Shown here: positions 48,321-57,074 of the stretch, piece by piece
How the letters are laid out: each line of letters begins with the position of its first letter
Position numbering within the stretch: the stretch's first letter is position 1
NCBI RefSeq assembly: GCF_042682745.1
Contig: NZ_JBHUIO010000005.1
Coordinates: 434,001 to 498,000 of the forward strand
Length of the DNA stretch: 64,000 bases
From: Tumebacillus_A lipolyticus
GTDB lineage: Bacteria; Bacillota; Bacilli; Tumebacillales; Tumebacillaceae
Reading direction: 5' to 3'
Notes under the pieces: model-generated
The model's database searches: none
What the model saw: only the letters and a program-made list of their open reading frames with translations
What the model was told of the DNA's origin: nothing
Translations under genes and position numbers: made by a program

Positions 48321-50450
48321 TTGGAACCTGAGATTCAAAGTGCCTATCAAGAAGAGTTGCAGCGGCTCGAACAAACGGCTGCCGAGATTGACCGCCAGCT
48401 ACAGACGCTCGAACAGACCCCTCGCTATTATGGCGATGATCTGACCGAGCAAGCATTGGACAACATTCGCGAGTCCAGAAAGCAAAACTTGCGCATCGCG
48501 ACGGTCGAACCATATTTTGGCCGCCTCGACTTTCAGGAGCAGGGAGCAGATTCACCACAGCCGCTTTATATTGGCAAAGTGGGCGTCGAGGAGGAAGACT
48601 CCGGAAAGCTCGCCGTCATCGACTGGCGCGCGCCTGTCGCCTCGATGTTCTATTCGTTCACCGGCGGTGAGGAGCTCGCCACTTATCGGTCGCCAGAAGG
48701 GCTGATCGGAGGTCTCATCTATCTGAAGCGCAACCTGGTCATCCGCAAGCAAATCCTCGAACGCGTCGTCGATGCGTTCGTCAAAGGCGGAGACAACCTC
48801 GATGTGGCCGATGAGTTTTTGCTCTATCGCCTGGGGGAGAACAAGGACAACCGCCTGCGGGACATCGTCTCGACCATCCAAGCGGAGCAGGACCAGATCA
48901 TCCGCAGCGCCAAAAATAAGGCGTTGGTCATCCAAGGGGTCGCCGGGAGCGGAAAGACGACCGTCGCCCTGCATCGCCTCGCCTACCTGCTCTACCAATA
49001 CAGAGAGAACATCAGAGCGGAGCGGATGATCATCTTCGCACCGAACTCGATGTTTCTCGACTACATCTCCGGCGTCTTGCCAGAGCTTGGCGTCGGCGGC
49101 ATTCAACAGACGACCTTTTCCGATTGGGCGCTCGACCTGCTCGATCATGAGGTGCAGCTGTCCGATCAATCGGAGCGGCTGCTCACATGGTTTGCCATCG
49201 GTTCGAAGCGACCCGTGTTGAGCGATGAAGCGCCGGGACGCTATAAAGGTTCGCTTCGCTTCTTCCACGACCTCGACGCTTGCTTGAAGAGCTTGGAGAT
49301 GGAGTTTGTGCCCGAAAGATCGTTCGAAGCGTGGGAAGGCACCTCGCTGCCCGCCGAGACGGTGCGCGAATGGTTCCACACCGAGTACAAACACTATCCG
49401 CTGGCCAAACGGCGCGAGCGCGTCGTCGCTCGCATCAAGCGCTGGCTGGAGATGGAGCTGGACAAAGTGTGGGACTCGCTGAAGCGCAAAGAGTGGAAAA
49501 AGCAGGCGAACGCCCGTCTGCGCACCTATTTAAAAGCGCTGCCCGACCTCACGCCCTTCTCTTTATATAAAAAGCTGTACACCGAGGGCTTGACGCTGCC
49601 AGAGGAAATCCGCAAAGCGTCGCTCAAGAAGTTTAAACAAAAGACTGTCGATCTGGAGGATCTCGCACCGCTTTTGCTGATTCGCAACCGTCTGCACGGC
49701 ATCGACAGCGACCACTATTTTGACCATGTGGTGATCGATGAAGCGCAAGATTTCTCGCCGTTTCAGGTCGCGTTGCTCAAAGAGCAGACCAGAGGCCACT
49801 CCTTCTCGATCTTAGGCGATCTGTCACAAGGGATTCACGCCTATCAGGGCGTGCGCTCCTGGCGGGAGTTTCTCGATCTGTTCGATGAGCAGGAGCAAGG
49901 CTATTATCAACTGCAGCGCAGTTATCGCTCGACGACGGAGATCATCAACTTTGCCAACGTCGTGCTCGAACGCTCACAGGAAGCGCTGACGCTCGCAGTT
50001 CCCGTCTTCCGCAGCGGCGAAAAGGTGCGCGTGGCGCAGGTCGCACAGCCGGAGCGAGCGGAGATGGTGATCCGCTCGGTGCGCCATCTCGGGCAAGGCC
50101 CTTACAACACGATCGCCGTCGTCACCCGCACCGAAGAGGAGGCGAGCCAGCTCCATCAGGAGTTGCTTCAGGCAGGGCTGGATGCCACGTTGATTCACTC
50201 CGCCCAGCGCGAATACAAAGGCGGCCTGTCGGTGTTGCCCGTCTATTTGACCAAAGGGCTTGAGTTTGACGCCGTCTTGCTCACCGATGTGGATCAGGCG
50301 CATTATGAGCACACCGCCCAAGATGCGAAGCTGCTCTATGTCGGCTGTACGCGCGCCCTGCATGAGCTCTGGTTGATCTATGCGGATCAGCCGTCTGCGC
50401 TGATCGCCTCGATGGACGCGGAGCTGGTTACGCCAGAGCTTGGCGTCTGA
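48321..50450 (+). CDS. HelD-type RNA polymerase recycling ATPase
   Basis: The 709-aa UvrD-like protein has the HelD layout. An N-terminal coiled-coil arm (residues 1-60) is followed by 'PYFGRLDFQEQG...YIGKVGVEEED..LAVIDWRAPVASMFY'. Next are Walker A 'VIQGVAGSGKTTVALHRLAYLLY' (about residue 207), Walker B 'VVIDEAQDFSPFQ', 'LQRSYRSTTEI' and 'YVGCTRALHEL'. HelD removes stalled RNA polymerase from DNA using ATP. Translation starts at TTG 48321, 8 nt after GGAGGT. The promoter is at 48243-48271 and a strong terminator at 50527-50570. Confidence 0.93.
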   Translation: MEPEIQSAYQEELQRLEQTAAEIDRQLQTLEQTPRYYGDDLTEQALDNIRESRKQNLRIATVEPYFGRLDFQEQGADSPQPLYIGKVGVEEEDSGKLAVIDWRAPVASMFYSFTGGEELATYRSPEGLIGGLIYLKRNLVIRKQILERVVDAFVKGGDNLDVADEFLLYRLGENKDNRLRDIVSTIQAEQDQIIRSAKNKALVIQGVAGSGKTTVALHRLAYLLYQYRENIRAERMIIFAPNSMFLDYISGVLPELGVGGIQQTTFSDWALDLLDHEVQLSDQSERLLTWFAIGSKRPVLSDEAPGRYKGSLRFFHDLDACLKSLEMEFVPERSFEAWEGTSLPAETVREWFHTEYKHYPLAKRRERVVARIKRWLEMELDKVWDSLKRKEWKKQANARLRTYLKALPDLTPFSLYKKLYTEGLTLPEEIRKASLKKFKQKTVDLEDLAPLLLIRNRLHGIDSDHYFDHVVIDEAQDFSPFQVALLKEQTRGHSFSILGDLSQGIHAYQGVRSWREFLDLFDEQEQGYYQLQRSYRSTTEIINFANVVLERSQEALTLAVPVFRSGEKVRVAQVAQPERAEMVIRSVRHLGQGPYNTIAVVTRTEEEASQLHQELLQAGLDATLIHSAQREYKGGLSVLPVYLTKGLEFDAVLLTDVDQAHYEHTAQDAKLLYVGCTRALHELWLIYADQPSALIASMDAELVTPELGV

Positions 50451-50526
50451 TCGACCGAAGAGCGGGGAGCTTCCCGCATCGTCCCCGATCGCGGCGAGCA
50501 GGTCGGAGCTGCGCCACCCAAAGAGG

Positions 50527-50570
50527 AAAAGCCCGAAAGACCGGATGATGCGGTCTTTCGGGCTTTTTTT
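50527..50570. terminator. Bidirectional terminator
   Basis: A 17-bp perfect stem (50527-50543 with 50551-50567) has AAAA and TTTTTTT flanks. It serves the helD-like gene and the convergent DUF2785 gene. Confidence 0.92.
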
Positions 50571-50624
50571 ACAGACAGGACGACGCTTTTACCGCTTAGC
50601 GGGTGGAACTTAGTGGGCAGAAGC

Positions 50625-51443
50625 TTAGTAGGCGGGCGCGAAAGAGCTCGCGATGCGCTGCAGGCGCGCTTGTTCCTCACCGAGCAAACCTGCGCGTTGC
50701 AGACCAAAGTAGAAGCTGCGCACCAGGTGCTTCCAGTTGATCCGCACGATGAAGCTCTCCATGTAGTCCGCTCGCTGCCAACTCTCCGCCTCCAGCCACG
50801 AGCAGACGGTCGCCACCGACGCTTTGCCCGTCTCGACCATCGCGATCAGCGCGTTGTTGATCCGCTCATCCTCCTCCGCCTGATACACCTCTTGCGCGTT
50901 GCGGATCAGGCTGGAAAGCCCTGTCCACAGCTTTGCGCAATCTTCGGCGGTCGAATCGCGATGTTTCACGCATTCATCGACCGCATCGGCAACATGTGCG
51001 GCCGCATGCGCCCAACCGCCTTGCGCGACGAAGCCGCGCAGGTCTCGCTCCTGCTGACAATAGTCGATCATGCGCTCCATGATCTGGCGAAATTCCTGCT
51101 CTGACAAGAACGGGTTCTTGTTGTCGCGCGCCAGCAACAGAGCGACCACCAAGCTGGTAAAGCTGCGCAGAAACACACTGTCATCGTTCGATCGTCCGAT
51201 CTGATCGAACCACATCTCGTCGCTGAGCACTCGGTTCATGATCTCCCGCAGCTGCTCCGCCGAATAGCGATCTTCTCGATAGATCCAGTGCGACAAGGTC
51301 GAATAGCCCAGCTCATCGCGCAGATAGCTGTCTGTCGATCCGAGCTGATCTAAAATCTCATGCGTGATCGCCATCAGATCATGCGGTGCTTCAAGCTTGT
51401 AGCCGTTTTGTTTGATGATTTCGAGTTTTTTGGTCAGGGTCAT
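50625..51443 (-). CDS. DUF2785 family protein
   Basis: The 272-aa protein matches the DUF2785 pattern. It has an early 'HEILDQLGSTDSYLRDELGYSTLSHWI', then 'SDDEMWFDQIG'-like sequence, 'DDSVFLRSFTSLVVALLLARDN', and 'VAQGGWAHAAAHVADAVDEC' in the middle. It is all-helical, HEAT-like, cytoplasmic, and of unknown function. The start is ATG 51443, with GAGGAG 9 nt upstream. It is separated from its neighbours and probably monocistronic. Confidence 0.8.
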   Translation of the reverse strand: MTLTKKLEIIKQNGYKLEAPHDLMAITHEILDQLGSTDSYLRDELGYSTLSHWIYREDRYSAEQLREIMNRVLSDEMWFDQIGRSNDDSVFLRSFTSLVVALLLARDNKNPFLSEQEFRQIMERMIDYCQQERDLRGFVAQGGWAHAAAHVADAVDECVKHRDSTAEDCAKLWTGLSSLIRNAQEVYQAEEDERINNALIAMVETGKASVATVCSWLEAESWQRADYMESFIVRINWKHLVRSFYFGLQRAGLLGEEQARLQRIASSFAPAY

Positions 51444-51549
51444 CGGGGTCAACTCCTCTAGGGTGGATAAGAAAAATGACAAAGAGAGCCGAGATCTCTC
51501 CCCTCGGCTCTGCGCTCAACTGCCCGCTCTCCGCTCTGCGAAACGAGGC

Positions 51550-51891
51550 TCAGATGTCCCGACCGCCGCCTTCCTGCGGATCGATCCGGTCATCGCCGCC
51601 CTCCACCTGTTTTTCAAATTGGTCGAGCTCCTGTTGCAACGCTTCCAGCACAGCATCGCCATGAACGTGGTCGGTGGCGGTGACATCGTGCATCGGGTGC
51701 ATAAACATCCCGCTCTGCGCTTGCAGCGCTTCCATCGCCAGCGTGTTGTCTGTCGATTCGGTGATGTATTGGCGGTTGTCTGTAGACTTATCGCCGGCGA
51801 GCTTTGCTGTTTCGTAGTTCGGATCATCGGTCAGTCGAAGCTGTTTTTGATTGGTGAACTGATGAAAGCTTTGCTTTTCCCCTTTGGACAC
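51550..51891 (-). CDS. Small acidic hypothetical protein
   Basis: I do not recognise this 113-aa protein. It is hydrophilic, acidic and rich in Asp, Gln and His, without membrane or signal segments ('NYETAKLAGDKSTDNRQYITESTDN', 'HPMHDVTATDHVHGDAVLEALQQEL'). The start is GTG 51891, 8 nt after GGGGGA. Its composition recalls small acid-rich spore or stress-associated proteins of Bacilli, but nothing firm can be said. It lies alone between the DUF2785 and TrmO-like genes. Confidence 0.6.
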   Translation of the reverse strand: MSKGEKQSFHQFTNQKQLRLTDDPNYETAKLAGDKSTDNRQYITESTDNTLAMEALQAQSGMFMHPMHDVTATDHVHGDAVLEALQQELDQFEKQVEGGDDRIDPQEGGGRDI

Positions 51892-51947
51892 TGGCAGAAT
51901 CCCCCTTTGTTCCCGTTCTGGTCATAGGGTGTCCAGTGTGCGCGATG

Positions 51948-52430
51948 CTATTCGAGAAAATATTCTTTCATCAGCACATGCGACCATTCTGGCTGTCTGA
52001 TCTCACCGCGCGGGCCAAATTCGCCCATGTAAGGTTTCAGATCGACCACCGGCGTCCCATCGATCGCATCCAATCCGCGCACGGTGAGGCGAAGCCCCTC
52101 CACTTTCACCAGCTGGCAGTTGGTGACGCCGATCCGGTTGGGCCGTCCTTTCGCGCGCTGAGCGAAGATGCCCACCTTCGGCCACTCTGTGTTGCCGCGC
52201 GGATGGCGAGCGATCGTTTCGATCTTCTCCGCTTTGACTCGGTTCATAAAGAAGATCACGTCCAGATGGGAAAAGTCGCTCAGCCCAGCGACCACCTCTT
52301 CGGTAAACTGATCCGCATCGAGCTCGATCACCGACTCGACAGCGCCCCAATAGTCGTCGATCGCCTCCGCGCGGGGGGAGCGCACGACCCCGATCGGCCG
52401 AATTTCGATCATCGCTTGCCAGTCTTTCAT
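51948..52430 (-). CDS. TrmO-like (UPF0066/TsaA) tRNA methyltransferase family protein
   Basis: The 160-aa protein has the beta-barrel UPF0066 pattern: 'EIRPIGVVRSPRAEAIDD', 'FSHLDVIFFMNRV', 'RHPRGNTEWPKVGIFAQRAKGRPNRIGVT' and 'LDAIDGTPVVDLKPYM'. Characterised members (TrmO) methylate N6 of t6A37 in tRNA using SAM. The ATG overlaps the MOSC gene stop (ATGA), so both are co-translated. The conserved RPNRIG motif is intact. Confidence 0.88.
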   Translation of the reverse strand: MKDWQAMIEIRPIGVVRSPRAEAIDDYWGAVESVIELDADQFTEEVVAGLSDFSHLDVIFFMNRVKAEKIETIARHPRGNTEWPKVGIFAQRAKGRPNRIGVTNCQLVKVEGLRLTVRGLDAIDGTPVVDLKPYMGEFGPRGEIRQPEWSHVLMKEYFLE

Positions 52431-53083
52431 TCGGACGCCCCCTCTTTCTCCAGCCGCGCCACCTGTTTCGCCACCATGTCGTGCAGCGACTTGGCGGCCG
52501 ACTGCTCGTGCAAAATCAAGCGCAAGCGATCGGGGTCTTCATTTTCATGGAAGAGAATCTGATTGACTTCTGCGATCGTCAGCCCAGTTCCCCGCTCCAA
52601 CCGCTCGATCGGCGGCTTGGCCGCTACCGCGCCCTCTTGTAGCACGCGCAGATAGTAGCCGGTGTAGCCCGTCTCCTTGAACTTTTGCGCAAAGTGCGGG
52701 ACGCCGTTGCGCATCGAGATCTTGCCACAGGGAATTCGCGGTTGCGAAACCTGCAGGATCGCCTCTCCGACTCGGAAGGTGTCCCCGATGCGGACGTCCG
52801 ATTCGGGCAGGCCGCGCAAGAGCAGGTTTTCACCGAACGCGTTGGCGGGCAACTCGATGTTCAACGCCGCTTCCCAATAGGCGTAGTGCTCGTGCGGATA
52901 GGCGCAGACCGCCTTGTCCGGGCCGCCGTGGTGGACGAGGTCCGCCTGCTCGTCCCCTTCAAAATTTTCCTGAGCAAGATAGACAGACTGTTCGACGCTC
53001 TGCTTGACGATCGCGCTCTCGACCGACTTCCCTCCGACGGAAAGCGATTTCGGGCGACCGACGCATACGGAGATCACTTCCAC
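52427..53083 (-). CDS. MOSC domain protein (YiiM-like)
   Basis: The 218-aa protein has a MOSC domain of the YiiM type: 'VISVCVGRPKSLSVGGKSVESAI', 'GDEQADLVHHGGPDKAVCAYPHEHYAYW' and 'FGENLLLRGLPESDVRIGDTFRVG'. 'VSQPRIPCGKISMRNG' contains the conserved Cys, and a C-terminal 3-alpha segment follows. MOSC proteins bind the molybdenum cofactor and reduce N-hydroxylated compounds. Start GTG 53083 has GAGGGG 7 nt upstream. The VOC gene ends 2 nt before it. It overlaps the TrmO-like gene, giving a three-gene unit. Confidence 0.88.
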   Translation of the reverse strand: MEVISVCVGRPKSLSVGGKSVESAIVKQSVEQSVYLAQENFEGDEQADLVHHGGPDKAVCAYPHEHYAYWEAALNIELPANAFGENLLLRGLPESDVRIGDTFRVGEAILQVSQPRIPCGKISMRNGVPHFAQKFKETGYTGYYLRVLQEGAVAAKPPIERLERGTGLTIAEVNQILFHENEDPDRLRLILHEQSAAKSLHDMVAKQVARLEKEGASE

Positions 53084-53084
53084 C

Positions 53085-53459
53085 CTACTTCCCCTCCTCT
53101 TCCATAAATTCGAGGCGATTGCCCCAGGGATCATCCATAAAAAAGCGCTTGCGCTCTTCGATCGCCGTATCGATCCGATAGGTGACACCGCGGGTCTCCA
53201 ATCGAGCGATCAGCGCGTCGAGGTTCTGCACGACGAACGCTGGATGCGCTTTTTTCGCCGGTGCAAAATCTGCTTCCACCCCGATATGAATCTGCTGTGC
53301 GCCACAGGCGAACCAAGCGCCGCCGCGCGCTTGTAACGCTGGTGGCTTGACCAGCTCTGCCATGCCGAGCAGCTCGCCAAAAAACTGCCGAGCTGCCGCT
53401 TCGCACCCGCGCGGAGCTGCCAGTTGCACATGATCGATGCCTGCATAGGTAAAGTTCAT
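53085..53459 (-). CDS. VOC family protein (glyoxalase-like)
   Basis: The 124-aa protein is a single VOC domain: 'GIDHVQLAAPRGCEAAARQFFGELLGMAEL' at the start and 'RRFFMDDPWGNRLEFME'-like sequence at the end, with the conserved His and Glu metal ligands. Its substrate is unknown. GAGGG lies before the ATG at 53459. It is the first gene of the VOC-MOSC-TrmO unit, separated from the MOSC start by 1 nt. Confidence 0.87.
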   Translation of the reverse strand: MNFTYAGIDHVQLAAPRGCEAAARQFFGELLGMAELVKPPALQARGGAWFACGAQQIHIGVEADFAPAKKAHPAFVVQNLDALIARLETRGVTYRIDTAIEERKRFFMDDPWGNRLEFMEEEGK

Positions 53460-53594
53460 CCTGATCCCTCACATTCGCTAGTCGATTGAACCCATTGTAC
53501 TCCAAAATATGGTGTCTGCGTTATAGAAATCGAATAAGTTCCTATTCGTATTTTCGATAGATCGACATTCGATCGCGATCTTCCTTTGAGCGGG

Positions 53595-54809
53595 TCAGAG
53601 CTGCCAGATCTGTCGCCTCGTGCTCAGCACGACCAGCGTGATCAGGATGCAGCCAGCTCCCATCAGCACACCCGCCCAGAGCGCGCCCGCCGCGCCGGCC
53701 ACCGCGCCGATCATGATCGACCCGAGCGGAATGAAGCCGCGATCCATCAAGGCGATGCTCATGATCCGCCCGCGCAGATGATCTGGCACTTGCATCTGCA
53801 TGGTGATGCGGCTCATCGTGCGGTAGGTCTGGCTGGTCAACCCGATCAGAAACATCATGCTCATCGCCACCCAGAAGTTGCTGACCAACACGAACAGCAG
53901 CAGAGAAAGACCAAACCCGATGATCGAGAGGATCAACAGGCGACCCGCATTCGCTCGCTCCTTGCGCAGGGAGAGCCAGATCGACCCGACGACCGCCCCT
54001 GCGGCGGAGATCGAGAGAAGTGCTCCAAATCCACCTGGCCCTGCGTTCATCAGCTGGTCGACAAAGACGGGCAACATCGACGTGTAAGGAAATCCGAACA
54101 CCATCGGCACGATCGCAAGCAGCAGCAAGGACTGCACGCTCTTCTGTTCCCTGATGAAGGCAAACGCCTCGCGGACATCCTGCTTCAGCTCGCCCTTTTC
54201 GCTCTTGCCCTGCTCTTGCACAGGGCGCACTGCGCACAGGGCGATGATTTCGATCAGCAGCCCCGCAGCGCCCAGCCAGATCACCTGCTCGGTGAAGAGG
54301 ACGGCCAAAAGCCCGCCGGCGATCGCAGGTCCGATGATCCGCGAGAGGTTGAGCGCCATCGTGTTCAGCGCGATCGCCCTGGCGAGGAATGGCTTGGACA
54401 CCAGGTTGGGGATCAGCGAATTGCGAATCGGCGGGTCCATCGTCTGAAAGATGGCGCGCAGCAGAACAGCTCCTGCGAACAGCCAAAACGGGCTGTCGAG
54501 CAGAAACAACCAACCGATCAACAGGGTGAGGAGCAGCGAGATCGTCTGCAGAAAGATCAACAGCCTCCGCCGATCATAGCGATCGGCCAAGATTCCAGCC
54601 GGCACGCTCAACAAAAAGACCGGGATCAGGCGACATGCGTTGATGATCCCCAGATGCACAGGAGAATCGGTCATCAAAAGCACCGCCCAGTTCAAGGCGA
54701 CCATGTCCAACCATTCTCCGCAGGCGGAGAGAAAGTTGCCGCTCAGGTAGAGTCGAAACGACCTGCCTCCGTTTGCAGAGCGGGTGCGCTTTGTCTCAAG
54801 TTGTTCCAT
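53595..54809 (-). CDS. MFS transporter (multidrug/enterobactin-exporter-like)
   Basis: The 404-aa protein has 12 membrane segments. The motif-A loop between TM2 and TM3 is 'PAGILADRYDRRRLLI', and 'NMLALNLSRIIGPAIAG'-like sequence is found in TM5. It resembles the EntS/DHA3 branch that exports siderophores or macrolides by proton antiport. A specific substrate cannot be read. AAAGG is the only weak site before the ATG at 54809. It is monocistronic and divergent from the glycerate kinase. Confidence 0.88.
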   Translation of the reverse strand: MEQLETKRTRSANGGRSFRLYLSGNFLSACGEWLDMVALNWAVLLMTDSPVHLGIINACRLIPVFLLSVPAGILADRYDRRRLLIFLQTISLLLTLLIGWLFLLDSPFWLFAGAVLLRAIFQTMDPPIRNSLIPNLVSKPFLARAIALNTMALNLSRIIGPAIAGGLLAVLFTEQVIWLGAAGLLIEIIALCAVRPVQEQGKSEKGELKQDVREAFAFIREQKSVQSLLLLAIVPMVFGFPYTSMLPVFVDQLMNAGPGGFGALLSISAAGAVVGSIWLSLRKERANAGRLLILSIIGFGLSLLLFVLVSNFWVAMSMMFLIGLTSQTYRTMSRITMQMQVPDHLRGRIMSIALMDRGFIPLGSIMIGAVAGAAGALWAGVLMGAGCILITLVVLSTRRQIWQL

Positions 54810-54988
54810 GTTCGTCCGTCAGCCTTTCCGTCTATGAAGTATCCGCTCTCTCGCTCCCATGCTGGAAGCGAAATTTTATCTCTTGACCATCTTACTCCTA
54901 TCTGACACCGCTGCAAAGACTTCCTGTTCCTGCAGCATGCAGATGCGTGGTAAGATGTGGAGAAAGCGATCGTACGGGAGGTTTGCGC

Positions 54989-56128
54989 ATGAAAGTGGCG
55001 GTGGCTGTCGATTCGTTCAAAGGGTCGCTCAGCGCGAACGATGTGTGTGCTGCGGTGCGGGCTGGCATCCTGCGGGTCGATCCAGCCTGCGAGGTGATCG
55101 AGATCCCGCTCGCAGATGGCGGAGAGGGCACGGCGGAGCATCTCGTGCGCGCGACAGGAGGCGTATTGCGGGAGGTGACGGTCACAGGGCCGCTCGGTCA
55201 ACCGGTCAGAGCGAAGTACGGCGTGCTCGGCGATGGTGTCACCGCGGTGATCGAGATGGCGCAAGCGTCCGGCCTGTCGCTGGTGCCGGAAGCTTCGCGG
55301 AATCCGCTGTTGACGACGAGCTATGGGACGGGCGAGCTGATCCGCCATGCGCTGGATCGCGGGCACCGCAAGTTTTTGATCGGGCTTGGCGGCAGCGCGA
55401 CGCAAGATGGCGGGGCTGGCATGTTTCGAGCGCTGGGCATGCGATTTTTGGACGAGCGAGGGCGGGAGTTAGAAGCGGGAGGGGCGGCGCTCTTGCGGTT
55501 GGCAAGAATCGAGGCGAAGGGACTGGACGCGCGGCTTGGTGAGTCCACTTTTGTCGTGGCGAGCGATGTGCAAAATCGCTTGGTCGGACCCGCTGGCGCA
55601 TCTGCTGTGTTCGCTCCGCAAAAGGGCGCGACCCAAGAGATGGTCGAGCGGTTAGATGCGGCGCTCACGCAGCTTGGGGAAGTGATCTTGGCGGAGCGAG
55701 GTGTGGAGGTTCGCGACCTGCCAGGCGGGGGAGCGGCCGGTGGCATCGGGGCGGCGACGGTCGCTTTTTTGAACGCGTCGATTCGCTCCGGCATCGAGGT
55801 GATGCTCGCGGCAGTGGAGTTTGACAGAAAGATCGGCGGGGCGGATCTGATCATCGCCGGCGAAGGCACGCTCGATGAGCAGACGCTGGCGGGGAAGGCG
55901 ATCGCAGGGGTTAGCCGTGCGGCCGCACGCCAGGGCATTCCCGTCCTCGCCATCTGCGGAGGGATTTCGCTGTCGGGCGAGCAGTTGGAACAGCTCGGGG
56001 TCGCCTCCTGCTCGTCGATCGTACCTGGGCCCTGTTCGCTGGAGACGGCGATGGACAGGGCGTCCGAGTGGACGGCAGATGCTGTCGAGCGAATGATGCG
56101 GGTGTGGAAAACTGCCAGCAGGCGGTGA
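54989..56128 (+). CDS. glxK: Glycerate 2-kinase-type (GlxK) enzyme
   Basis: The 379-aa protein matches the GlxK/GarK family: 'VAVDSFKGSLSANDVCAAV', 'IPLADGGEGTAEHLV', 'SYGTGELIRHALDRGHRKFLIGLGGSATQDGGAGMFRALG', 'GAAGGIGAATVAF' and 'GADLIIAGEGTLDEQTLAGKA'. It phosphorylates glycerate with ATP in glyoxylate or serine breakdown. ATG 54989 has GGGAGG 7 nt upstream. No other glyoxylate gene is near. Confidence 0.94.
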   Translation: MKVAVAVDSFKGSLSANDVCAAVRAGILRVDPACEVIEIPLADGGEGTAEHLVRATGGVLREVTVTGPLGQPVRAKYGVLGDGVTAVIEMAQASGLSLVPEASRNPLLTTSYGTGELIRHALDRGHRKFLIGLGGSATQDGGAGMFRALGMRFLDERGRELEAGGAALLRLARIEAKGLDARLGESTFVVASDVQNRLVGPAGASAVFAPQKGATQEMVERLDAALTQLGEVILAERGVEVRDLPGGGAAGGIGAATVAFLNASIRSGIEVMLAAVEFDRKIGGADLIIAGEGTLDEQTLAGKAIAGVSRAAARQGIPVLAICGGISLSGEQLEQLGVASCSSIVPGPCSLETAMDRASEWTADAVERMMRVWKTASRR

Positions 56129-56149
56129 TGGAACGCCTCCTGCCCGCTG

Positions 56150-56425
56150 CTAGCGGAACAGATACAGGATGATCATGTACAGCGCGATGTTCCAGACGAC
56201 CGCAAGCGGCAAGAGGATGCGAAACGAAGTGTGCTTCGTCTTGTGATGAAATTGTTTCATTCCGCGATAGACGCCGAGCCCACCGCCGAGGAATGCGACG
56301 AGAAAGAGCTTCTTCTCCGGAACGCGCTCGCGATGGCGCTGTGCTTGTCGCTTATCGCTTCGCATCAGCGCGTAGCCGTACAGGTTGCCGATCAGGATCA
56401 AGCTCAAGATGATGCCGATGGTCAT
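56150..56425 (-). CDS. DUF1294 membrane protein
   Basis: The 91-aa protein has two to three membrane segments and the DUF1294 signature 'NLYGYALMRSDKRQAQRHRERVPEKKLFLVAFLGGGLGVYRGMKQFHHKTKH'. The function is unknown; similar proteins (YsdA) are common in Firmicutes. ATG 56425 follows AGGAGAG; the longer open frame has no site. It is convergent with the glycerate kinase gene. Confidence 0.88.
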   Translation of the reverse strand: MTIGIILSLILIGNLYGYALMRSDKRQAQRHRERVPEKKLFLVAFLGGGLGVYRGMKQFHHKTKHTSFRILLPLAVVWNIALYMIILYLFR

Positions 56426-56586
56426 GTTTGCTTCTCTCCTCTCTCTCGCCCCTATTCTACCTGATCCGCTGCGAAGTCGGTAGCAAAAAGGGGAAGTGCC
56501 GTTTGTAAAACAGATTGTATGTGAAAAAATGGTTGCTACTGCTCGGACGCCTCTGCTACATTGTTCATGCAAAGGAGGTCTACGAG

Positions 56587-56919
56587 ATGGACGAAACGCA
56601 AAGGTTGCTCCAGATGCTGCTGGAGAGCTCGCAGAAAACGCATGCGGCGATCGAATCGCTCAGCGCACGAGTCGACAGCATGCAGGTTCAGATCAATGAG
56701 ATGAAAGTGCAGATCGATCGGCTTGAGAGCGAAGTCGCCTCGATCCGATCTACGATGGCCACCAAGGAAGACATCGCGATGGTGCTCGAATGCTGTGCGA
56801 CGAAGGAAGATGTACACATCGTGCAACAGAATGTCGATCGCCTTGAAAAGCAGTTTCTGCTGAAAGAAGCCCGCCAAGATCAAGAGATCCTGATCCTCAA
56901 GCAAAAACTCTCGTTGTAG
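56587..56919 (+). CDS. Small coiled-coil protein, unknown
   Basis: The 110-aa protein is almost wholly a helical coiled coil with heptad-like spacing ('SLSARVDSMQVQINEMKVQIDRLESEVASIRSTMATKED', residues 24-62), with two 'ATKED' turns. Such proteins resemble DUF1640/BhlA-like or chemoreceptor-like coils, but no family is certain. The start ATG 56587 is strongly supported by AAAGGAGGT 7 nt upstream. A terminator lies at 56966-57001. Confidence 0.75.
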   Translation: MDETQRLLQMLLESSQKTHAAIESLSARVDSMQVQINEMKVQIDRLESEVASIRSTMATKEDIAMVLECCATKEDVHIVQQNVDRLEKQFLLKEARQDQEILILKQKLSL

Positions 56920-56965
56920 CCGCCCCTTCCCCTCTGCCATTCCGAACAGACCCATTCCAGAAGCA

Positions 56966-57001
56966 AGAGCCCCTGCACGCCTGACGACGGACGGGGGCTC
57001 T
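56966..57001 (+). terminator. Probable terminator of the coiled-coil gene
   Basis: AGAGCCCC pairs with GGGGCTCT across about 20 nt, followed by ACTATTTC. It may also act for the converging ABC operon. Confidence 0.55.
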
Positions 57002-57074
57002 ACTATTTCACACCAGATCTGCGGAGCCGATTATCCGGAGATCGCTTCGCTGCACCTCGGATGACATTACAAAC